The notes under the pieces: generated by a model
Databases searched by the model: none
Told to the model about the DNA's origin: nothing
What the model saw: only the letters and a program-made list of their open reading frames with translations
Position numbers and translations under genes: made by a program
Assembly (NCBI RefSeq): GCF_037892605.1
Contig: NZ_JBBKTU010000001.1
Coordinates: forward strand, 124,001-188,000
Direction: 5' to 3'
Length of the DNA stretch: 64,000 bases
From: Lacibacter sp. H407
GTDB lineage: Bacteria > Bacteroidota > Bacteroidia > Chitinophagales > Chitinophagaceae
In this document: positions 18,654 through 26,086 of the stretch, piece after piece
How the letters are laid out: every line of letters begins with the position of its first letter
Numbering within the stretch: the stretch's first letter is position 1

Positions 18654-19550
18654 TTATAAAACCGGTCGTGCTGCGAGTCCATCGTTAATAATTTTTAAAA
18701 TACGATCCCGTTCGCCGCCCTGTAAAGTTAAGCGTGGGGCACGAACATATTCGCTTCCAATTCCTGCTTGTGTGGCAGCGAGTTTAATATACTGCACGAG
18801 CTTGGGATGAATATCCAGTTCAAGCAATGGCATGAACCAACGATAGATGGCTGCTGCTTCGGCGATCTTACCTGTCTTTACCAAATTATAAATGGTTACG
18901 GTTTCTTTTGGGAAGCCGCAAACCAAACCTGCCACCCAGCCATCGGCTCCCAAACACAATTCTTCCACTGCCAATGTATCAACACCACAAAGAATTTTTA
19001 AACGTGTACCAAAACGATTGATCAATCGAGTAACATTGGTTACATCTCTTGTGCTTTCTTTCACAGCGGTGATGTTGCTGCACTCGATCAGTTCTTCAAA
19101 CATGTCAAGCGTAACATCAATCTTATAATCAACCGGGTTGTTATAGATCATGATCGGCAGGTCGGTTGACTTTGCAATGGTTTTAAAATATTCCACTGTT
19201 TCCCTGTCATCACTTTTGTATCGCATGGGTGGTAACAACATCAATCCTGCTGCTCCCCATGCTTTTGCATTGGCTGCCTGTTGCACTGCATCTTTCGTTG
19301 TGCTCTCTGCAATATTCATGATCACCGGAATTCTTCCGTTTAGGAATTTGATCGCATGTTTAATGAGCAATTCTTTTTCTTCAGCAGTAATGGTGCTGGC
19401 TTCGCCAAGTGAACCTCCAATGATCACACCATGCACGCCTGCGTCAAGTTGTGCCTGTAGATTCTTTTCAAACATTTGCAGATCAACTTCATCATTAGCG
19501 GTAAACGGTGTAAGTAAAGCGGGAAATACTCCTTTCCATTCAAATGACAT
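18654..19550 (-). CDS. DapA-family lyase, probable 1-pyrroline-4-hydroxy-2-carboxylate deaminase
   Basis: A 298-residue (beta/alpha)8 class I lyase. The Schiff-base lysine is in ITAVKEST (about residue 162) and the catalytic tyrosine in IMIYNNPVDY (about residue 135); the substrate loop reads GGSLGEAS instead of the GTTGE typical for true dihydrodipicolinate synthase, so it is not a lysine-biosynthetic enzyme. In this context it would deaminate and dehydrate pyrroline-4-hydroxy-2-carboxylate to 2-oxoglutarate semialdehyde. The related L-2-keto-3-deoxyarabonate dehydratase of oxidative arabinose catabolism yields the same product and cannot be excluded by eye. First gene of the minus-strand run; diverges from the AraC regulator. 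Confidence 0.85.
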   Translation of the reverse strand: MSFEWKGVFPALLTPFTANDEVDLQMFEKNLQAQLDAGVHGVIIGGSLGEASTITAEEKELLIKHAIKFLNGRIPVIMNIAESTTKDAVQQAANAKAWGAAGLMLLPPMRYKSDDRETVEYFKTIAKSTDLPIMIYNNPVDYKIDVTLDMFEELIECSNITAVKESTRDVTNVTRLINRFGTRLKILCGVDTLAVEELCLGADGWVAGLVCGFPKETVTIYNLVKTGKIAEAAAIYRWFMPLLELDIHPKLVQYIKLAATQAGIGSEYVRAPRLTLQGGERDRILKIINDGLAARPVL

Positions 19551-19621
19551 AGTATAAAATTTTAAACGAAAGTAACCGATGCCTGAATGAAAACAGAGGC
19601 GGTTCTTAACGGATTCTTTAC

Positions 19622-19638
19622 CGATATTAACTCGATAT
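19622..19638. promoter_or_regulatory. Candidate AraC-type operator: two CGATAT half-sites 11 bp apart
   Basis: CGATAT occurs at 19622-19627 and again at 19633-19638, one helical turn apart, in the 125-bp divergent region between the DapA-family gene and the AraC-family regulator. Direct repeats on one face of DNA are the usual target form for this regulator family. No other evidence supports binding. Confidence 0.35.
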
Positions 19639-19640
19639 AC

Positions 19641-19670
19641 TTGTATTTTTACAAAACAGGATAATATTTG
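19641..19670 (+). promoter_or_regulatory. Putative promoter of the AraC-type regulator gene
   Basis: TTG at 19641-19643 and TAATATTTG at 19662-19670, close to the Bacteroidota -33/-7 pair (TTG and TAnnTTTG, with one extra base inside the box). The ATG follows 5 nt after the box, so the transcript would have almost no leader. Confidence 0.35.
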
Positions 19671-19675
19671 CTAAA

Positions 19676-20554
19676 ATGAAGGTTGTACAGTTTACTATAC
19701 CGGTGGCAGGTGACAGTTCCATTGTGGTGCAGCACGAAGTGTTGCCGCATTTTTATGTACACCTGCACAGGCATCAGGAAATTCAGATCACCTGGATCAA
19801 AGAAGGAACAGGTACATTGGTCGCCGGTAATTACATGCAACCATTCTTGCCTGGTGATATTTATATACTCGGCGCCAATCAACCGCACCTGTTTAAAAGC
19901 GATCCTGTTTACTTTGATAAACGCAAGAAGAAAAAGGTAGAAGCACTGTCACTTTTCTTTAATCCTGCACAATTTTATGAAACTGTACTTGCATTGCCAG
20001 AAACAAAACCAATACGTCGCTTCATTGAACAGACAAACTCCGGGTTAAAAATTGCTGCTGCAGCAATCAAAAAGATTCTTGTGGAAATGCAACAGGTGCA
20101 GCAGGCAAAACAAGCGTATCGACTTTCCTATTTCATTCAGCTGTTGCAAACACTCAGCAACAGCAGAGGCAATCGGGTCCTTTCATCGGCATCAACTATT
20201 TACAGTATTTCCGATACCGAAGGCTTGCGTATGAATGATGTATATCGGTACACCATGGAACATTATACGGAGCACATCAGCCTTGAACAGATCGCTGCAG
20301 TTGCACATTTAACGGTGCAGGCTTTTTGTCGCTACTTTAAAAAACACACCCGCAAAACCTATATCAGTTTCCTGAACGAAATACGTATTAACGAAGCCTG
20401 CAAAAAAATGACAGGCAATACAGCAGTTGCTATTTCATCTGTAGCGTATGAATGTGGCTTCAGCAGTGCGGTAAGTTTTAACCGGGTGTTTAAACAGGTG
20501 ACTGGTGTTTCTCCTTCCCGATACATGGCCGATTACCGGGAGCAGGTAAACTGA
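19676..20554 (+). CDS. AraC-family transcriptional regulator
   Basis: A 292-residue regulator. The N-terminal half is a cupin-like ligand domain (HFYVHLHRHQEIQITWIKEG and FLPGDIYILGANQPHLF are the two cupin boxes). The C-terminal about 100 residues form the double helix-turn-helix: first HISLEQIAAVAHLTVQAFCRYFKKHT, second AISSVAYECGFSSAVSFNRVFKQ, ending in the usual GVSPSRYM. Two such sequences are quoted only to their recognisable parts. It is transcribed away from the hydroxyproline/arabinose gene run with a 125-bp shared control region, so local control of that run by hydroxyproline or arabinose is the obvious inference. Confidence 0.9.
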   Translation: MKVVQFTIPVAGDSSIVVQHEVLPHFYVHLHRHQEIQITWIKEGTGTLVAGNYMQPFLPGDIYILGANQPHLFKSDPVYFDKRKKKKVEALSLFFNPAQFYETVLALPETKPIRRFIEQTNSGLKIAAAAIKKILVEMQQVQQAKQAYRLSYFIQLLQTLSNSRGNRVLSSASTIYSISDTEGLRMNDVYRYTMEHYTEHISLEQIAAVAHLTVQAFCRYFKKHTRKTYISFLNEIRINEACKKMTGNTAVAISSVAYECGFSSAVSFNRVFKQVTGVSPSRYMADYREQVN

Positions 20555-20591
20555 CGGCCTTTCCGTATTTTCGCAGTAAGATTGTTTGCAC

Positions 20592-21872
20592 ATGGAAACC
20601 TACGGTAAAATTTTACTCATCGCCATGCCGGCTTTTCTATTGCTGGTGCTTGCCGAAGCCTGGTATGGTGTTTGGAAAGGAAAACAAACTGTCCGCAACC
20701 TGGATATGATCTCCAGTCTCAGCAGTGGCATTACCAATGTTACAAAAGATGTGTTGGGTTTAAGTATTGCCATTATCGGTTATGGTTGGCTGGCAGATAA
20801 ATTAGCGATCGTACATATTGAGAATACCATTCTTACTTACATCATTGCGTTTATAGCGCTCGACTTTGCCGGTTATTGGGTGCATCGTCTCGATCATGAA
20901 TATAATTTTTTCTGGAATGCACATATCATTCATCACAGCAGTGAAGATTTTAATCTGGCTTGCGCCTTGCGACAAAGTATCTCTGTTGTGTTCCGTCTCT
21001 TCACCATCTTTTTATTACCGGCTGCGTTGCTGGGTGTGCCAACTATGGTGATTGCTGTTGTTGCTCCACTGCATTTGTTTGCTCAGTTCTGGTATCATAC
21101 ACAACACATCAACAAGATGGGATTTCTGGAGAAGATCATTGTTACTCCTTCGCATCATCGTGTGCATCACGCTATCAATCCTGAGTATTTAGATAAGAAC
21201 TATGGACAGATATTCATCATCTGGGATAAACTCTTTGGGACGTATCAGGAAGAACTCCCTGACAAAAAACCTGTTTATGGTATTACAAGGCCGGTGCAAA
21301 CATGGAACCCGATCAAAATAAATTTCATGCATTTGGGTTTGTTGATTAAAGATGCATGGCTAACTAAAAGCTGGAACGATAAATTCCGCATTTGGATGAT
21401 GCCAACGGGTTGGCGGCCAGCAGATGTTGCAGAGAAATATCCGGTACACAAGATCAACGATGTGTACAACATGCAGAAGTACGATACCAAAGCTTCCACT
21501 TCATTACATGTATGGAGTTGGGTGCAGATCACCATGGCGTTGTTATTCATCAGTTATCTGTTTGGCAATATTGCATCCATCAACGCATTGAACGCTTATT
21601 ATATTTATATCTACGGCTTTTTCATCTTCCTAAGCGTTTATGCCTACACCGATCTGATGGATCGTAACAAATACGCCATCGTGTGGGAGATCATCAAGAA
21701 CAGTTTCGGCATTGCTATCATTTTACAAACCGGCGATTGGTTTGGCGCCGCAGCACTTAGCCCTGTACTTAAGTATATCATTGGCGCTTACTTTCTGCTC
21801 TCCACAATCGTTACGCTTTGGTTTGTGATGAAGCATGCAAAGGAAGATCAGCAGGTTATGATGGTGGCGTGA
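20592..21872 (+). CDS. Sterol desaturase / fatty acid hydroxylase superfamily membrane protein
   Basis: A 426-residue membrane di-iron enzyme. The start is placed at the ATG at 20592; a TTG two codons upstream is possible but unnecessary. The histidine clusters for the two irons are visible: HRLDHEYNFFWNAHIIHHSS (about residues 97-116) and HHRVHH (about 187-192), flanked by hydrophobic helices; the last about 110 residues carry four more membrane helices. The length and the C-terminal extra helices resemble alkylglycerol monooxygenase-like members more than short fatty-acid hydroxylases, but substrate cannot be read from sequence. The gene follows the AraC regulator by 37 bp and may share its transcript. 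Confidence 0.88.
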   Translation: METYGKILLIAMPAFLLLVLAEAWYGVWKGKQTVRNLDMISSLSSGITNVTKDVLGLSIAIIGYGWLADKLAIVHIENTILTYIIAFIALDFAGYWVHRLDHEYNFFWNAHIIHHSSEDFNLACALRQSISVVFRLFTIFLLPAALLGVPTMVIAVVAPLHLFAQFWYHTQHINKMGFLEKIIVTPSHHRVHHAINPEYLDKNYGQIFIIWDKLFGTYQEELPDKKPVYGITRPVQTWNPIKINFMHLGLLIKDAWLTKSWNDKFRIWMMPTGWRPADVAEKYPVHKINDVYNMQKYDTKASTSLHVWSWVQITMALLFISYLFGNIASINALNAYYIYIYGFFIFLSVYAYTDLMDRNKYAIVWEIIKNSFGIAIILQTGDWFGAAALSPVLKYIIGAYFLLSTIVTLWFVMKHAKEDQQVMMVA

Positions 21873-21960
21873 TTTTTTAGATACCAGCAATAGTTTTTCA
21901 TAGCATCGCCTGTTGCGTCGCAATCCGTTTATCGTTCGCTAATTCTATTCATCTTACCAG

Positions 21961-22385
21961 GCGTTCCTACGGAACGCAAATACAACTCATTCACCATTCT
22001 ACCCAGCAAATGTTCCTACGGAACATAGACTCTGTTACCCAAACATCCTCTCTTTCTAACATAATATAAACGACACTTCGACTTGTCCCGTAGGGACATC
22101 TCGTAGGTAGAATAAATGCCCGGATAGGTTTTCCGTTCCGTAGGAACGGCTGGTGGATTCTTATAATTATTCAAACCCATTGAAACATCACCAAGCGTTC
22201 CTAGCGGAACGCAAATCTAAATTCACATCTCTACCCGGCAAATTTTCCTACGGAACATAAAATCCGCATACCAAACATTTCTTCCTTGTCCTCTACCTTA
22301 ATGCAACAAAACATCGACTTGTCCCGTAGGGATATCTCATGGGTAGAACATAGGTGCGGAAGAATTTACCGTTCCGTAGGAGCGG
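21961..22385. repeat. Two diverged tandem units (~235 bp period) with eight short palindromes, upstream of a REP-type transposase
   Basis: Unit 1 (21961-22149) has palindromes GCGTTCC-TAC-GGAACGC (21961-21977), TGTTCC-TAC-GGAACA (22011-22025), TGTCCC-GTA-GGGACA (22084-22098) and CCGTTCC-GTA-GGAACGG (22133-22149). Unit 2 (22195-22385) has the same four in the same order and spacing at 22195, 22243, 22320 and 22369, each with a few changes. Sequence between the palindromes is also recognisably shared (for example AAATCTAAATTCACATCTCTACC against AAATACAACTCATTCACCATTCTACC, abbreviated here as the stretches after the first palindrome). The loops are TAC in the first two and GTA in the last two, i.e. 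mirror orientation. The layout fits REP/BIME-like DNA served by the adjacent transposase. Confidence 0.85.
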
Positions 22386-22458
22386 TTGGCGCTCCAATCC
22401 TATCATATCAGCTATTGCAATTTCAACTGGCAATATCTAAATTCACAAAAACACAACT

Positions 22459-22920
22459 ATGCCAAATACCTACACCCAAATTCATTTACAATTTGTATTT
22501 GCTGTAAAATATCGAAAAGCACTCATTCTCCCCAATTGGAAAGAACGTCTTTACCAATATATCACGGGCATCATTCAACATAACGAACACAAAATGCTGC
22601 AGATAAACGGTATGCCTGATCATGTTCATCTCTTTATTGGCATGCGACCAACACAATCTGTTTCATCACTCATTCAAAATGTAAAAACAGAAAGTAGCAA
22701 ATGGGTCAATGATAACAGACTGTGTTCATCTCCGTTTGCATGGCAGGAAGGTTATGGCGCTTTCTCTTACTCTAAAAGCCATGTACCCGATGTTATCCGT
22801 TATATTCAAAATCAGGAAATACATCATCAAAAAGAAAGCTTTCTCGATGAATACCTGAAATTGTTGAAAGCTTTTGAAATTGAATATGATGAAAAGTATA
22901 TTTTTAAAGAACCGGAATAA
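22459..22920 (+). CDS. REP-associated tyrosine transposase (IS200-like TnpA, Y1/HUH)
   Basis: A 153-residue single-strand transposase of the IS200/RAYT superfamily. The metal-binding HUH motif is INGMPDHVHLFIGM (about residues 50-63) and the catalytic tyrosine is most likely the one in VIRYIQNQEIHH (about residue 115). The N-terminal YTQIHLQFVFAVKYRKALI is typical of the Bacteroidota members. No tnpB accompanies it, and the eight palindromes just upstream are the expected hairpin substrates. The gene is complete with no frameshift, so it may be active or domesticated. The next gene begins 18 bp later. Confidence 0.92.
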   Translation: MPNTYTQIHLQFVFAVKYRKALILPNWKERLYQYITGIIQHNEHKMLQINGMPDHVHLFIGMRPTQSVSSLIQNVKTESSKWVNDNRLCSSPFAWQEGYGAFSYSKSHVPDVIRYIQNQEIHHQKESFLDEYLKLLKAFEIEYDEKYIFKEPE

Positions 22921-22938
22921 AATCATTCATTCTCCATT

Positions 22939-23562
22939 ATGAACATAACATTCGTAGCCATAAGCATATTTCTTTTACTACTCCTTATTCGTTTAATATT
23001 CAGAAAAGTCATCGACCTTCCAAACTATACTGGCCAGTTATTAACAAATAAATTTCCAGTAAGCAACTTAATGCCTGAAGAAGAGTTTTGGAAAATCATT
23101 GAAACAACCCGAAATGGTGCCAATAAAAATTACCCTGCACATTGTTCGCTACTCACAAATACATTATCTAAATTATCAAACGACGAAATCATTGGATTCA
23201 ACCGAACATTTACCTTGCTAATGGCGAAATCTTATAGCTATAAACTTTGGGAAGCGGTCTATTCTTTAAACGGAGGTAGCTCTGACGATGCGTTTGAATA
23301 TTTTCGCTCTTGGTTAATAGGTCAGGGGAGGAATAAGTTTTACTGGGCATTGAAATTCCCAAGGATTCTGTTTCTTATCGGTGTAAAAGAACTGGTCGAA
23401 AACTATGAAGGAATCGCAAATTGCGCATATCTAGCATATCAACAAAAAAACGACAGCGATATTGCCTTGGTCACTGATATTCCTTATTCAGATGGGGGAA
23501 TAATGTTTAAGGAAACCGAAGCGTTCTTTAAATATCCCGAGCTTGCATTATTAGCATGGTAG
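22939..23562 (+). CDS. DUF4240-domain protein with N-terminal membrane anchor
   Basis: A 207-residue protein of unknown function. The first about 22 residues form a hydrophobic helix (ITFVAISIFLLLLLIRLIF); the DUF4240 signature follows from about residue 48: EEEFWKIIETTR, then LWEAVYSLNGGSSDDAF and FRSWLIGQGRNKFYWAL. DUF4240 proteins are scattered through bacteria and often sit in toxin-immunity or accessory regions; most lack the membrane anchor seen here. The gene starts 18 bp after the transposase, so it could be a passenger or simply the neighbour at the insertion site. Confidence 0.8.
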   Translation: MNITFVAISIFLLLLLIRLIFRKVIDLPNYTGQLLTNKFPVSNLMPEEEFWKIIETTRNGANKNYPAHCSLLTNTLSKLSNDEIIGFNRTFTLLMAKSYSYKLWEAVYSLNGGSSDDAFEYFRSWLIGQGRNKFYWALKFPRILFLIGVKELVENYEGIANCAYLAYQQKNDSDIALVTDIPYSDGGIMFKETEAFFKYPELALLAW

Positions 23563-23672
23563 ACGTCCCACCACTCATCCTCTTTTTCCTCCTTCCATCT
23601 CTTCACCCAAAAATTCCTGCCCGGGCCGTGCAACAAAATCAATGAACTTTATACTTTCTATTATAAAAACCA

Positions 23673-24233
23673 TTGAACCTGTCAACAATCATCCCATCAG
23701 CAGACGTATTGGTGCAGCAATGCCTCAACGGAGAAGTTTCGGCATACAGGGTCCTGTATGACCGCTACTCAAAGGCCATGTACAATACAGCGCTGCGGAT
23801 ATTGAACCGGGCCGATGATGCAGAAGATATTCTGCAGGAAGCATTCACCGATGCATTTCAGCAACTGAAGTCGTTTGAAGGCAGGTCAACTTTTGGTGCA
23901 TGGTTACGACAGATCGTGGTGTATAAAAGCATTGCACATCTTAAAAAACAAAAACTGCATGTGAATGGGTTGGAAACGGATGCAGAAAATATTGCTGATG
24001 AATCGCTAGTTGAAGAAGATGAAGTTTGGTACACGGTTGACAGTATTAAACAAGCCATGCAAAAATTACCCGATGGCTACCGCACTGTGTTAACGCTTCA
24101 TTTAATTGAAGGGTTCGAACAGGAAGAAGTGGCGGAGATGATGAAAGTGGCACATTCAACCGTTCGCACACAATACATGCGGGCCAAACAAAAATTATTA
24201 CAGCTGTTAAAACAAGAAGTATATGAGCAGTAA
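23673..24233 (+). CDS. ECF RNA polymerase sigma factor
   Basis: A 186-residue extracytoplasmic-function sigma factor. Region 2 covers about residues 22-95 (LYDRYSKAMYNTALRILNRA, DAEDILQEAFTDAF) and region 4 about 122-180 (LPDGYRTVLTLHLIEGF, EEVAEMMKVAHSTVRTQYMR). The frame is closed by TAA at 23664-23666, so translation must begin at the TTG at 23673 (or a later TTG/GTG); no ATG is available before region 2. The next gene overlaps it by 11 nt and looks like its membrane-bound partner. Confidence 0.93.
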   Translation: MNLSTIIPSADVLVQQCLNGEVSAYRVLYDRYSKAMYNTALRILNRADDAEDILQEAFTDAFQQLKSFEGRSTFGAWLRQIVVYKSIAHLKKQKLHVNGLETDAENIADESLVEEDEVWYTVDSIKQAMQKLPDGYRTVLTLHLIEGFEQEEVAEMMKVAHSTVRTQYMRAKQKLLQLLKQEVYEQ

Positions 24234-24807
24234 CCTGGAAAAATTCGTGAACAGAAACCGAAGTGAGTTTGATACGGAGCACCCGGGTGCCGATGTATGG
24301 AGCAAGATCGAAAAAACGCTCCCCATCAAAAAAGAAGCAAAGGTTTTTTCACTGAAAGACATCTATAAATTTTCAGCAGCGGCCGCTGTGGTTTGTATTG
24401 TGCTGACATCAGTGTACTTCCTGTATGTCCATCAACAGAAAAATGAACTGGCAGCAACTGATCCAAAAGCAACAACCAATACTGCACAACTTACCGGCAT
24501 TGCGCCAGAGTATGCAGCAGAAGCAAAGCAGGTTTTCAATGCTATCGAAACACGTCAGGAAGAATTGAAAGAAGCAACGGCTGATAATCCTGAATTATAC
24601 AAACAGTTTTTAGATGATCTGCAATTACTCGACAGTACATATAACATGCTGCAAAAACAAGCAGCACACACACCCAATAAAGATGTGATCATGAAAGCTA
24701 TGCTTCAGAATCTGCAACTGCAGGCAGAACTGTTGTATCGCCAGCTGATGATCACCAACGACATCAAGAAACAAACAAAACAAAACAATGAATTGCCGAA
24801 TGGTTAG
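24223..24807 (+). CDS. Putative anti-sigma factor, single-pass membrane protein
   Basis: A 194-residue protein: about 45 cytoplasmic residues (GADVWSKIEKTLP), one membrane helix (about 50-68, KFSAAAAVVCIVLTSVYFLY) and a periplasmic helical domain (about 95-180, rich in Glu/Gln/Leu with heptad-like spacing). No classic zinc anti-sigma motif is present. Overlap of 11 nt with the ECF sigma gene and this topology are the arguments for anti-sigma function. It is followed after 38 bp by a DUF4097 protein, the likely target or sensor of the module. Confidence 0.75.
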   Translation: MSSNLEKFVNRNRSEFDTEHPGADVWSKIEKTLPIKKEAKVFSLKDIYKFSAAAAVVCIVLTSVYFLYVHQQKNELAATDPKATTNTAQLTGIAPEYAAEAKQVFNAIETRQEELKEATADNPELYKQFLDDLQLLDSTYNMLQKQAAHTPNKDVIMKAMLQNLQLQAELLYRQLMITNDIKKQTKQNNELPNG

Positions 24808-24845
24808 TGCCATTCAACTGATTCACTTTACATCATTAAAAAAGT

Positions 24846-25856
24846 ATGAACATGAACCTTTCATTCAAAACCATTCTTGGTATGGCCCTGCTGTTTATTA
24901 CAGTGCAGGCAACCGCTCAGCAAAAGGAAGAGAAAACAGAGAAAAAACGTTACGAGCATTTTAAGGAACGCACTATTTCTAAAACCTACTCAGCTTCAGG
25001 TAATACCCTGAATATCGATAACAGCTTCGGCAACGTAACTGTTACTACCTGGGACCGAAATGAAATTAAAGTGGAGATCCATATTGAAGCAAGTTCAACC
25101 GAAAAAGAATTAGCTGAGAAAATGTTTGAGAACATCGATGTTACTGAAAGTAAAGACGGCAATGAAATAAAATTCAAAACCACTACCAGTAAAAACAAGA
25201 ACAGTAATTACAATTGTAAGAATTGTAAAAGCAGTATGAGTATTAACTATACTGTTCAGATACCTTCAAACAATACATTGAAAATTGAAAACTCGTTTGG
25301 TGCTATCAAATTACCCGACTACAACGGCAGCGTTTCACTCAGCAGTAAGTTTGGTTCATTAACCGCAGGTAACCTGCCTAAAACGGAAAAACTGGTAGTT
25401 GAATTTGGTAAAGCAACCTTGAAGAATGTAAACAACTCAACTTCTACATTCAAATTTTCAACTGTAACCATTGAAAATCTTACAGGCAGCAACAAGATCA
25501 ATATGGAGTTTTGCAACAGCAGCCGCATCAATATCGACAATGATCTTACTTCCCTAACGCTGAATGAATCATACAGCACTGTCAATCTACGCCCTGCTTC
25601 AAATTTCTCTGCCACTTATACCATCAAAACAAGTTTTGGCTCAGTGGTAGACCGTACCAATGCCAACATCAAACGTACAGATACGCCTGATAAATATGGC
25701 CCGGATTCTAATCGTAGTTACGAAGGAAAATCAGGTTCCGGTTCATCGAAAATAGAAGTGAAGTCAAACTTTGGCCGCATCATTATTGGCGAAGCAACCG
25801 AAGCTGAAATGAAAGAGAAAGAAAAAACGAAAACAAAAAATAAACAAGTGATCTAA
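24846..25856 (+). CDS. Exported DUF4097-type beta-strand-repeat protein
   Basis: A 336-residue exported protein (signal peptide MNMNLSFKTILGMALLFITVQATAQ). The body is made of short repeated strands with the pattern NSFGNVTV / NSFGAIKL / SKFGSLTAG / TSFGSVVD / SNFGRIII, which predicts a right-handed beta-helix or beta-roll as in DUF4097/DUF2807 'adhesin-like' proteins. A Cys cluster (NYNCKNCKSS, about residues 119-128) may bind metal or form a disulfide. The C-terminus is a charged tail rich in Lys/Glu. Last gene of the sigma/anti-sigma module; probably acts at the cell envelope. Confidence 0.85.
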   Translation: MNMNLSFKTILGMALLFITVQATAQQKEEKTEKKRYEHFKERTISKTYSASGNTLNIDNSFGNVTVTTWDRNEIKVEIHIEASSTEKELAEKMFENIDVTESKDGNEIKFKTTTSKNKNSNYNCKNCKSSMSINYTVQIPSNNTLKIENSFGAIKLPDYNGSVSLSSKFGSLTAGNLPKTEKLVVEFGKATLKNVNNSTSTFKFSTVTIENLTGSNKINMEFCNSSRINIDNDLTSLTLNESYSTVNLRPASNFSATYTIKTSFGSVVDRTNANIKRTDTPDKYGPDSNRSYEGKSGSGSSKIEVKSNFGRIIIGEATEAEMKEKEKTKTKNKQVI

Positions 25857-25941
25857 AACCTTTTTCTCATGTTGATTATTACTCCCTTTTGATTCTTCAA
25901 GAGGGACAAGTTTGGAAAAAACAGCTAACCTTATCATCGCT

Positions 25942-25972
25942 CCCCTTTTGCTTGCGCAAAAGGGGATTTTTT
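25942..25972 (+). terminator. Rho-independent terminator after the DUF4097 gene
   Basis: Perfect 10-bp stem CCCCTTTTGC / GCAAAAGGGG (25942-25951, 25956-25965) with loop TTGC and a following ATTTTTTA tract. Confidence 0.88.
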
Positions 25973-26086
25973 ATTGTATTAACCGCTAACTCAAACACAA
26001 CTGCCGCAAACTAACCGGTATACCTGTAATTGATTTTTGGCCATCTACTTTAGCAGTACCAAAAAAATAAACCAAAAATCAAAGAC

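Noticed and set aside
21961-22385. Short regularly spaced repeats considered as a CRISPR array
   Set aside because: The palindromes differ from each other within a unit, spacers are partly shared between units, spacing is uneven (about 33-60 bp), and no cas genes are present; a REP-type transposase is adjacent instead.
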